8,245 nt of DNA from contig JAIRYY010000005.1 of the NCBI GenBank assembly GCA_031267485.1, positions 1 through 8,245 on the forward strand, written 5' to 3'. The notes beneath the pieces are model-generated. The model was not told the DNA's origin. It did not search any database and saw nothing but the letters and a program-made list of their open reading frames with translations. A program made the position numbers and the translations under genes. Within the stretch, counting starts at the first letter, position 1, and each line of letters begins with the position of its first letter. Below, piece after piece: positions 1-6,818 of the stretch. Source of the DNA: Tannerella sp. GTDB lineage: Bacteria > Bacteroidota > Bacteroidia > Bacteroidales > Tannerellaceae.

Positions 1-1
1 T

Positions 2-403
2 CTGCTGGAGGACTTCCAGACGTTCTGGCGCGAGAACAGCGAGGCGTGGTTTGAACGTTACGACTATAAGGAGGCCGCCCCGCACCTGATATTGCAGGCT
101 TTTCTTCAGCGCGTCGTCAACGGCGGTGGGACGATAGCCCGCGAAATGGCGGCCGGACGCAACCGCTTAGACCTGTGCGTCGAGTTTGAGCGACGCAAAT
201 ACCCTATTGAACTCAAACTGCGCCGCGGCGACAGAACGGAACGGGAGGGGTTGGAGCAGCTTGCCCGCTATATGAACACGCTCGGATGCGGCGAGGGCTG
301 GCTGGTCATCTTCGACCGCCGCGCCGACGTGAAATGGGACGATAAAATCTACCTCCGGACGGAAACCGTCGACGGCAAGGCCATTACCGTCGCGGGATGT
401 TAA
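2..403 (+). CDS. C-terminal part of an ATP-binding (AAA-like) protein with PD-(D/E)XK nuclease-like domain; 5' end outside window
   Basis: The reading frame is open from base 2 to the TAA at 401-403, giving 133 residues of a protein whose start lies upstream of the window. An internal TTG at 92 could be read as a start, but the open frame before it carries family-like sequence, so I treat this as a truncated C-terminus. The fragment has the PD-(D/E)XK arrangement: Asp57 in RLDL, then Glu70 and Lys72 in PIELK (fragment numbering), followed by GLEQLARYM and GWLVIFDRR. From memory, this matches the C-terminus of Bacteroidota proteins that join an N-terminal AAA-like ATPase to a nuclease-fold domain. 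The function of that family is not firmly known, and a defence or mobile-element role is only possible. Codon use resembles the downstream genes. It is separated from gltB by 387 AT-rich bases and is probably not part of that operon. Family assignment is moderately sure; biochemical activity is not shown. Confidence 0.75.
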   Translation: MLEDFQTFWRENSEAWFERYDYKEAAPHLILQAFLQRVVNGGGTIAREMAAGRNRLDLCVEFERRKYPIELKLRRGDRTEREGLEQLARYMNTLGCGEGWLVIFDRRADVKWDDKIYLRTETVDGKAITVAGC

Positions 404-406
404 CCG

Positions 407-432
407 TCAAAATAGGATGCCACTTTTTTTGA
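407..432 (+). terminator. Possible weak terminator after the upstream gene
   Basis: Four bases after the stop codon, TCAAAA (407-412) can pair with TTTTGA (427-432) across a 14-base loop, and a run of seven T lies at 424-430. The stem is short and almost all A-T, and the T run overlaps the stem instead of following it, so this is not a canonical intrinsic terminator. Its position directly after the gene is the main support. Confidence 0.25.
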
Positions 433-533
433 TAAAACAACATCGGCGAAGCGTAATAATTAAACGAATTTTACCCGGCTAAGATTTTTTGCAAGATGTA
501 TTGAGTTGTCAATCTTTTGAATAGTTTGCTTAC

Positions 534-586
534 TCGGGTTTCTTGTGCCATTCACAATATATTTTCGGGCAAAAAAATAATGTGCC
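534..586. repeat. Imperfect direct repeat, TCGGG...TGTGCC twice
   Basis: TCGGG occurs at 534-538 and 565-569, and TGTGCC at 544-549 and 581-586, so the pair appears twice in the same order. The gap between the two words is 5 bases in the first copy and 11 in the second. These are the most GC-rich words in an otherwise AT-rich region. They may be binding-site halves or chance; no known motif is recognised. Confidence 0.3.
543..557. promoter_or_regulatory. Candidate operator: perfect inverted repeat TTGTG-N5-CACAA
   Basis: TTGTG (543-547) and CACAA (553-557) are perfect inverted arms around a CCATT spacer. The symmetry and arm length fit a dimeric regulator site, and the TGTG/CACA core recalls CRP/FNR-family sites, although the 5-base spacer does not fit the standard E. 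coli CRP or FNR layout. It lies about 180 bases before the predicted -7 element, far for a classical operator. It could also form a small hairpin in RNA. Function is inferred from symmetry only. Confidence 0.35.
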
Positions 587-609
587 TGTATGCGTTAGTA
601 ATAATTACG

Positions 610-662
610 TCATAAATAAGCTAAAATTATTACATATCAATATTATTTTATCTCATAAATAA
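610..662. repeat. 10-base direct repeat TCATAAATAA, two copies
   Basis: The word TCATAAATAA occurs at 610-619 and again at 653-662, with starts 43 bases apart, close to four DNA helical turns. That phasing would place both copies on the same DNA face. The surrounding sequence is rich in TAATAAT-like words, so chance recurrence in low-complexity AT-rich DNA is a serious alternative. Confidence 0.35.
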
Positions 663-733
663 TAATTAATAAGTTAGCCATTAAAAAAACATCATTGTTG
701 TCCATATATTATTACAAAACGAAAGTTTTTTCG

Positions 734-741
734 TATTTTTG
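734..741 (+). promoter_or_regulatory. Candidate Bacteroidota -7 promoter element for gltB-gltD-asnB
   Basis: TATTTTTG at 734-741 matches the Bacteroidota housekeeping -7 consensus TAnnTTTG at every fixed position. It lies 49 bases before the gltB start, which would put transcription start near 748 and leave a leader of roughly 40 bases. I do not see a clear TTTG -33 element about 19 bases upstream, where the sequence reads ATTACAAAAC. The promoter may therefore be weak or depend on an activator. It is the only good match I found close to gltB. Confidence 0.55.
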
Positions 742-790
742 CAGGACATTTGCCATTATATACAATGTAATAAAAACATAAAGACAATCA

Positions 791-3700
791 ATGATGATTA
801 GGGAAAACATTTTAACAGGAGACAGGGGGCTTTACAGACCGGAATATGAACATGACGCCTGCGGCGTCGGGATGATTGTCCACATAAACGGGGAGAAATC
901 GCACGACATTGTGGAATCGGCTCTGAAAGTACTTGAGAACATGCGTCACCGCGGCGCAGAGGGCGCCGACAACAAGACGGGGGACGGCGCCGGGATCCTG
1001 CTTCAGATACCGCACGAATTTATTTTGCTGCAGGGGATTCCCGTTCCCGAAAAGGGCAAGTACGGGACCGGCCTCATTTTTCTTCCCAGGGACGGGAAAC
1101 AGCAGTCCGCCATATTGAGTATCATCATCGAAGAGGTGGAGAAGGAGGGGCTTAACCTTATGCATATCCGCAAAACTCCTACCAATTCGGATATTCTGGG
1201 CGATGACGCGCGCGCTACGGAACCTGATATAAAACAGATTTTCATAACCGGGGAGAATGACCGGCGGACGCTCGAACTTAAACTTTACATCATCCGACGA
1301 CGGATAGAAAACCGGGTCTACGGGAGCAAACTGAGGGACAGGCATGATTTTTACATCGCATCGCTTTCCACGCGCAGGATTGTGTATAAGGGGATGCTCG
1401 AAACGATGCAGCTGAGGCATTACTATCCCGACCTGACGAACAGTTATTTCACGACGGGGCTGGCGCTCGTTCACTCGCGCTTCAGTACCAACACGTTTCC
1501 GCGCTGGAGCCTGGCGCAGCCTTTCCGACTGCTGGCGCACAACGGCGAGATAAACACGATTCGCGGGAACCGTGGCTGGATGGAGGCGCGCGAAAGCGTA
1601 CTGACTTTTCCCATGCTGGACAATATCAACGATATACGCCCGATCGTGCAACCGGGGATGAGCGACAGCGCTTCGTTCGACAATGTGCTTGAGTTCCTGG
1701 TGGCTTCCGGGATGAGTCTGCCGCACGCCATGACGATGCTTGTGCCGGAAAGTTTTAACGAGAAGAATCCCATATCGGAGGATCTGAAAGCGTTCTATGA
1801 ATATCATTCGATCCTGATGGAACCATGGGACGGCCCGGCGGCGCTGCTTTTCAGCGACGGACGCTATGCGGGGGGGATGCTCGACCGCAACGGACTGCGG
1901 CCGGCGCGCTACCTGATAACGAAAAACAACATCATGGTGGTCGCATCCGAAGTGGGGGTTATCGATTTCGAACCGAATGAGATAAAGGCGAAAGGACGGC
2001 TGCAACCCGGGAAAATAATACTTGTCGACACGGAGAAAGGCGAGATTTATTATGACGCGGAACTGAAAAAGCAACTGGCCGACGCCCGGCCATACCGCAC
2101 GTGGCTGACGAACAACCGCGTGGAACTTGACGAACTCAAGTCCGGGCGGCGCGTGGGCGGCAGCGTCGACCGACTCGAACAGCGGCTGCGCCTGTTCGAC
2201 TATACGCGCGAGGATATCGAGCGCATCATTATACCGATGAGCGTTGCCGGAGCCGAGCCGGTCGGTTCGATGGGGTTTGATGCGCCGCCAGCGGTCATCT
2301 CCCGGCATCCGCAGCTGCTTTACAACTATTTCCGCCAGCAGTTCGCACAGGTTACGAATCCGCCAATCGATCCCATCCGCGAAGAGCTGGTGATGAGCCT
2401 TACGGAGTATATCGGGGCGGTGGGCGACAATATACTGACGCCCAGCGAATCGCACTGCAAAATGGTGCGCCTGCCGCATCCCGTGCTCAGCAACACGCAA
2501 CTTGACATTCTGTGCAATATACGCTACAAGGGGTTCAAATCGACGAAACTGTCCATGCTTTACGAGGTGAACAGGGGACGCGACGGGCTGGAAAGCGCGC
2601 TCAACAAGCTGTGCCGGGAGGCGGAACAGTCGGTCGGCGACGGCGTCAACTACATCATCCTGAGCGACCGGGAGGCGGACGAAACAATGGCGCCCATTCC
2701 GTCGCTGCTTGCCGTGAGCGCCGTGCATCATTACCTGATTTCCGTACAGAAGCGCGTGCAGACGGCGCTTATCGTCGAGACCGGCGAGATGCGCGAGGTG
2801 ATGCATGCCGCGCTGCTGCTCGGCTACGGCGCAAGCGCGCTGAATCCCTACATGGCATTTGCCATTCTGGACGACGTCGTGAAGAACAGGGAGATTCAAC
2901 TCGACTACGAGACGGCGGAGAAGAATTACGTCAAGGCTATCCGGAAAGGGTTGCTGAAGGCGCTGAGCAAGATGGGGATAAGCACGATACGGAGCTATCG
3001 CGGGGCGAAGCTGTTTGAAGCGATCGGAATAAGCGAGGAACTGTGCGGGAAGTACTTCGGAGGGGCTATTAACCGAACCGGAGGTATCCGGCTGGAGGAG
3101 ATTGCGGCCGATTCGAAGTTCCTGCACCGGAGCGCCTTTTTCGGGGACAGGGATGCGCCGCTTCCGCATCACGGCATGCTTTCGTTCCGCAAGGACGGCG
3201 AAGCGCATGCGTGGAATCCCGAATCGATCTCCACGCTGCAGCTTGCCACGCGGCTGGGGAGCTATAAAAAGTTCAGGGAATATACGCAGGTCGTAGACGG
3301 GAAGCCGGAGGCGATCTTCCTTCGCGATTTTCTTACGTTCAGGAAAGCGGCCAAACCTGTGCCGCCTGAGGCGGTCGAGCCGGCGGAGGAGATCATGCGC
3401 CGGTTTGTGACGGGGGCGATGAGTTACGGTTCGATCAGCAGAGAGGCGCACGAGACGATAGCTATCGCGATGAATCTTATCCACGGGCGCAGTAACACGG
3501 GCGAGGGCGGCGAAGATCCGGCGCGGTTCAAACCGCGGGAAGACGGGCTTTCGCTGCGGTCGGCCATCAAACAGGTAGCTTCGGGACGGTTCGGCGTTAC
3601 GGCCGAATACCTGGTGAACGCGGACGAGATTCAGATAAAGATAGCACAGGGGGCTAAACCGGGCGAGGGCGGACAGCTGCCCGGCTACAAGGTGGACGAG

Positions 3701-5311
3701 ATTATCGCCGCGACGCGCCATTCGATTCCGGGCATCTCGCTGATATCGCCGCCGCCGCATCATGATATTTATTCGATTGAAGATCTGGCGCAGCTTATCT
3801 TCGACCTGAAGAACGTCAATCCGGAAGCGGAGATCAGCGTCAAACTCGTTTCGGAAAGCGGCGTCGGCACGATTGCGGCCGGCGTGGCGAAAGCGAAAGC
3901 CGACCGGATCATTATCTCCGGCTCGGACGGCGGGACGGGCGCGTCGCCGCTGAGTTCGATCCGTTATGCAGGCATACCGGCCGAGACGGGACTGTCGGAG
4001 ACGCAGCAGACGCTCGTGATGAACAACCTGCGGGGACAGGTCAGGCTGCAGACGGACGGACAGATCAAGACGGGACACGACATCGTCATGATGGCGCTGC
4101 TGGGCGCCGAAGAGTTCGGGTTTGCAACGTCGGCGCTCATCGTGCTGGGTTGCGTGATGATGCGCAAGTGCCACATAAACACCTGTCCCGTCGGCGTCGC
4201 GACACAGGACGGGGAACTGCGGAAACGTTTCCACGGGAAGCCGGAGTATCTCGTCAACTTCTTCCGTTTTCTTGCGGAGGAGGTGCGCGGGTATCTGGCG
4301 GAGATGGGATATGCGCGCCTCGACGACATCATCGGCCGCACGGACCTGATTGAGCGGAAGCCGTCGGACGGCGTCGCCAAGCATGACCTGCTGGATTTCA
4401 GCAGGCTGACGTACTTCCCTCCGGAGGGGAGGAATGCGTCTATTTACAGGACAACCGGACAGATTCACCAGACAGGCGGGGTGAAAGACCGCGACATCAT
4501 CCGCCAGGCCGGACAGGCGATCGAGAACCGGCAGGAGATAGCGCTCGACTATGCCATCGCAAATACCGATCGCGCGGTCGGCGCCATGACTTCCGGTTAT
4601 ATTGCGAAGAAATACGGGGCGGCCGGACTGCCTGACCATACGCTGAACGTCAAATTCAAAGGCTCTGCCGGACAGAGTTTCGGGGCGTTCCTCGTTCACG
4701 GCGTCAATTTCCGCCTTGAGGGCGAAGCGAACGACTATCTCGGCAAGGGGCTGAGCGGAGGACGCATCAGCCTGATGCCTCCGGCGCGGTCGACGTTCGT
4801 GGCCGAAGACAACACGATAGCCGGGAATACGCTGCTGTACGGCGCAACGAGCGGCGAGGTTTACATAAACGGACGCGTGGGCGAGCGTTTCTGCGTGCGC
4901 AACAGCGGTGCGGTGGCGGTCGTGGAAGGTACGGGCGACCACTGCTGCGAATATATGACGGGCGGACGCGTCGTCGTGCTCGGCGAGACGGGACGCAACT
5001 TCGCGGCGGGGATGAGCGGCGGCGTGGCTTACGTGTGGAACAGGAACGGTAACTTCGATTACTACTGCAACATGGAGATGGTCGAGCTGTCGCTGATCGA
5101 AGACGGCGCGACGCGCAAGGAGCTGCACGAACTGATCGTCCGGCATCATCAGTACACGGGCAGCCGCCTGGCGGGCGATATTCTGAAGAACTGGGACAGG
5201 GAGGCCGGGAATTTCATCGAAGTCATCCCGATTGAATATAAAAAAGTGCTGCACGAGGAGCAGATGAGGAAACTCCAGCGCAAAATCGAAGAAGTCCAGC
5301 GCGATTACTGA
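791..5311 (+). CDS. gltB: Glutamate synthase, large subunit (GOGAT alpha)
   Basis: This large subunit hydrolyses glutamine and passes the ammonia through an internal channel to the FMN site, where 2-oxoglutarate becomes glutamate. It works in the cytoplasm with GltD, encoded next. At 1506 residues it has the usual full length. Cys24 in HDACGVGM is the expected N-terminal nucleophile of the class II amidotransferase domain, implying removal of a 23-residue propeptide. Other amidotransferase motifs are HSRFSTN from residue 228 and NGEIN from 251. A central domain precedes the FMN synthase domain, which shows NTGEGGEDP from 902 and SGSDGGTG from 1043. Cys1121, Cys1127 and Cys1132 (C-x5-C-x4-C) ligate the 3Fe-4S cluster. 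The glycine-rich beta-helix domain lies around 1350-1420. The gene starts with two ATG codons (791 and 794) and no clear Shine-Dalgarno sequence; either could be used. Apart from codon 8 (TTA), the gene contains no TTA, CTA or TCA codons. Identification is very secure. Confidence 0.98.
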   Translation: MMIRENILTGDRGLYRPEYEHDACGVGMIVHINGEKSHDIVESALKVLENMRHRGAEGADNKTGDGAGILLQIPHEFILLQGIPVPEKGKYGTGLIFLPRDGKQQSAILSIIIEEVEKEGLNLMHIRKTPTNSDILGDDARATEPDIKQIFITGENDRRTLELKLYIIRRRIENRVYGSKLRDRHDFYIASLSTRRIVYKGMLETMQLRHYYPDLTNSYFTTGLALVHSRFSTNTFPRWSLAQPFRLLAHNGEINTIRGNRGWMEARESVLTFPMLDNINDIRPIVQPGMSDSASFDNVLEFLVASGMSLPHAMTMLVPESFNEKNPISEDLKAFYEYHSILMEPWDGPAALLFSDGRYAGGMLDRNGLRPARYLITKNNIMVVASEVGVIDFEPNEIKAKGRLQPGKIILVDTEKGEIYYDAELKKQLADARPYRTWLTNNRVELDELKSGRRVGGSVDRLEQRLRLFDYTREDIERIIIPMSVAGAEPVGSMGFDAPPAVISRHPQLLYNYFRQQFAQVTNPPIDPIREELVMSLTEYIGAVGDNILTPSESHCKMVRLPHPVLSNTQLDILCNIRYKGFKSTKLSMLYEVNRGRDGLESALNKLCREAEQSVGDGVNYIILSDREADETMAPIPSLLAVSAVHHYLISVQKRVQTALIVETGEMREVMHAALLLGYGASALNPYMAFAILDDVVKNREIQLDYETAEKNYVKAIRKGLLKALSKMGISTIRSYRGAKLFEAIGISEELCGKYFGGAINRTGGIRLEEIAADSKFLHRSAFFGDRDAPLPHHGMLSFRKDGEAHAWNPESISTLQLATRLGSYKKFREYTQVVDGKPEAIFLRDFLTFRKAAKPVPPEAVEPAEEIMRRFVTGAMSYGSISREAHETIAIAMNLIHGRSNTGEGGEDPARFKPREDGLSLRSAIKQVASGRFGVTAEYLVNADEIQIKIAQGAKPGEGGQLPGYKVDEIIAATRHSIPGISLISPPPHHDIYSIEDLAQLIFDLKNVNPEAEISVKLVSESGVGTIAAGVAKAKADRIIISGSDGGTGASPLSSIRYAGIPAETGLSETQQTLVMNNLRGQVRLQTDGQIKTGHDIVMMALLGAEEFGFATSALIVLGCVMMRKCHINTCPVGVATQDGELRKRFHGKPEYLVNFFRFLAEEVRGYLAEMGYARLDDIIGRTDLIERKPSDGVAKHDLLDFSRLTYFPPEGRNASIYRTTGQIHQTGGVKDRDIIRQAGQAIENRQEIALDYAIANTDRAVGAMTSGYIAKKYGAAGLPDHTLNVKFKGSAGQSFGAFLVHGVNFRLEGEANDYLGKGLSGGRISLMPPARSTFVAEDNTIAGNTLLYGATSGEVYINGRVGERFCVRNSGAVAVVEGTGDHCCEYMTGGRVVVLGETGRNFAAGMSGGVAYVWNRNGNFDYYCNMEMVELSLIEDGATRKELHELIVRHHQYTGSRLAGDILKNWDREAGNFIEVIPIEYKKVLHEEQMRKLQRKIEEVQRDY

Positions 5312-5312
5312 T

Positions 5313-5327
5313 CCTCCCAACAGGAGG
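5313..5327 (+). other. Small GC-rich hairpin between gltB and gltD
   Basis: CCTCC (5313-5317) can pair with GGAGG (5323-5327) around a CAACA loop, two bases after the gltB stop, with one further T-G pair outside. No T run follows, so it is unlikely to be an intrinsic terminator. It could protect the upstream message from exonucleases or adjust the GltB to GltD ratio. The GGAGGG resembles a Shine-Dalgarno sequence but lies over 40 bases before the gltD start, too far to serve it. Confidence 0.4.
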
Positions 5328-5371
5328 GATACCGCGCCGGCAAAAAACAATAATATAAAGATAAAAAAGAT

Positions 5372-6805
5372 ATGGGAAACCCAAAGGCATTTTTAACGAT
5401 ACCCCGGCAGGAAGCCGGATACCGACCCGTTCACGAGCGGATATGCGACTTCAGCGAAGTGGAACAGGTACTCAACACGAGCGAACGCCGCAAACAGGCG
5501 TCGCGCTGCATGGACTGCGGCGTGCCGTTCTGTCACTGGGCATGTCCGACAGGCAACAGACAGCCGGAATGGCAGGACCTGCTCTACAAAGGCCGCTGGA
5601 AAGAGGCGTGGCGGATACTCGAACAGACGTGCGACTTTCCGGAATTTACGGGGCGCGTCTGTCCGGCGCTGTGCGAGAAAAGCTGCGTGCTCAACCTCAG
5701 CATACACGAACCGGTCACTATCCGCGAGAACGAAGTGGCTATCATCGAAGCCGCATTCCGCGAAGGATACGTCAAACCGGCCAAACCCGTCCGCAACGGG
5801 ATGAAAGTGGCCGTCGTCGGCAGCGGCCCGGCAGGACTTGCCGCTGCCAATCAACTGAACCGGAGAGGGTATGAGGTGACCGTGTTCGAAAAGGACGGGC
5901 TGCCCGGAGGGCTGCTGCGCTTCGGGATACCCAACTTCAAGCTGAACAAGCGCATCATCGACCGCCGCATCGAACTGATGAAGAAAGAAGGCGTCAAGTT
6001 CAGGACAAACAGCCGCGTCGGCAAAGACGTCAGGGCCGGAAAACTGCTCGACGACTTCGACGCCGTCTGCCTTGCTATCGGGAGCGAAGTCCCCCGCGAC
6101 CTGCCCGTTCCCGGACGCGACCTCCGCGGCATCCATTTCGCCATGGAATATCTGGGGCAGCAGAACCGCATCCTCGAAGGCATCAAGGTTCCGGAGAAAG
6201 ACCTCATCTCCGCCAGAGGCAGGAAAGTCCTCGTGATAGGCGGGGGCGACACGGGCAGCGACTGCGTCGGCACGGCCAACCGCCAGGGCGCCAAAAGCGT
6301 GACTCAGATAGAGATCATGCCGCAGCCGCCCGCCGGATTCAACCCGGCAACGCCCTGGCCGGCGTGGCCGCAGATTCTGAAGACGAGCAGCAGCCACGAG
6401 GAAGGCTGCAAACGCCGCTGGAACCTCGCCACCAACCTCTTCGCAGGCGACAGCAAGGGCAACCTGAAATCCGTGGAAACGGAAGAAGTCGAATGGACGC
6501 AGCCGACAGACGGCAGCCGTCCGGAGATGAGGCATACGGGCAAAACGGAAAGGATTGACGCCGACCTGGCCTTCCTCTGCATGGGCTTCGTCAACCCCGT
6601 ACAAGACGGCATCATCAAAGAATTGTCGCTGAAGACCGACAATCGCCTGAACATCGTCGTAGACCGCAACCTGACGACGTCGCACAACAGGGTCTTTGCC
6701 TGCGGCGACGCCGTATCGGGCGCAAGCCTCGTCGTTCGCGCCATGGCCTCCGGACGCAAAACGGCGGAAGCTATCGACCGCTTTCTCAACGCAACAAACC
6801 TTTAA
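5372..6805 (+). CDS. gltD: Glutamate synthase, small subunit (GOGAT beta, NAD(P)H-dependent)
   Basis: The small subunit takes electrons from NAD(P)H through FAD and passes them by iron-sulfur clusters to the FMN of GltB. Its 477 residues are close to the usual family size. The N-terminal region carries the cluster cysteines Cys46, Cys49, Cys54 and Cys58, then Cys97, Cys101 and Cys105 in CPALCEKSC. The FAD-binding Rossmann motif GSGPAG is at 150-155, followed by GLPGGLLRFGIPNFKL typical of the family. The nucleotide-binding motif for NAD(P)H is GGGDTG at 290-295. A C-terminal ACGDAVSGASLVVRAM segment completes the flavin site. Preference for NADPH over NADH is not decided by the sequence. The ATG at 5372 follows an A-rich stretch with no Shine-Dalgarno sequence, as is common in Bacteroidota. 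It lies 60 bases after gltB and 13 before asnB, so co-transcription is likely. Like gltB, it has TTA at codon 8 and afterwards no TTA, CTA or TCA codons. Confidence 0.97.
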   Translation: MGNPKAFLTIPRQEAGYRPVHERICDFSEVEQVLNTSERRKQASRCMDCGVPFCHWACPTGNRQPEWQDLLYKGRWKEAWRILEQTCDFPEFTGRVCPALCEKSCVLNLSIHEPVTIRENEVAIIEAAFREGYVKPAKPVRNGMKVAVVGSGPAGLAAANQLNRRGYEVTVFEKDGLPGGLLRFGIPNFKLNKRIIDRRIELMKKEGVKFRTNSRVGKDVRAGKLLDDFDAVCLAIGSEVPRDLPVPGRDLRGIHFAMEYLGQQNRILEGIKVPEKDLISARGRKVLVIGGGDTGSDCVGTANRQGAKSVTQIEIMPQPPAGFNPATPWPAWPQILKTSSSHEEGCKRRWNLATNLFAGDSKGNLKSVETEEVEWTQPTDGSRPEMRHTGKTERIDADLAFLCMGFVNPVQDGIIKELSLKTDNRLNIVVDRNLTTSHNRVFACGDAVSGASLVVRAMASGRKTAEAIDRFLNATNL

Positions 6806-6818
6806 AACATAAAACATC

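Larger units (their letters stand above)
404..790. other. AT-rich intergenic region upstream of gltB
   Basis: This 387-base stretch has no credible gene on either strand and contrasts sharply in composition with the GC-rich genes on both sides. It holds the end of the upstream transcript, a possible weak terminator, a perfect 15-bp inverted repeat at 543-557, short direct repeats, and a promoter-like element close to gltB. It is longer than a minimal promoter region, so it has room for regulatory sites. I recognise no riboswitch, tRNA or other structured RNA in it. Confidence 0.8.

Noticed and set aside
501..512. TTGA-N4-TCAA, considered as an FNR-like site
   Set aside because: FNR sites need TTGAT-N4-ATCAA; the spacing here is two bases short and the match is likely by chance.
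580..615. An 11-codon open frame starting with ATG in the region upstream of gltB, considered as a leader peptide
   Set aside because: It lies upstream of the predicted transcription start, has no run of regulatory codons such as Gln or Glu, and has no attenuator-like stem after it.
746..768. ACATT/AATGT pairing in the gltB leader, considered as a regulatory hairpin
   Set aside because: The stem is only five mostly A-T pairs with a 13-base loop, too weak to claim as a structure.
404..790. Search for insertion sequence ends, tRNA genes, CRISPR repeats or attachment sites
   Set aside because: No terminal inverted repeats with target duplications, no tRNA-like cloverleaf and no regularly spaced repeats were found.
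812..5350. A 1512-codon open reading frame on the - strand opposite gltB
   Set aside because: It is in exact codon register with gltB, so its lack of stops follows from the absence of TTA, CTA and TCA codons there. Its translation is rich in Arg, His and Val and shows no recognisable domain, while gltB is unmistakable.
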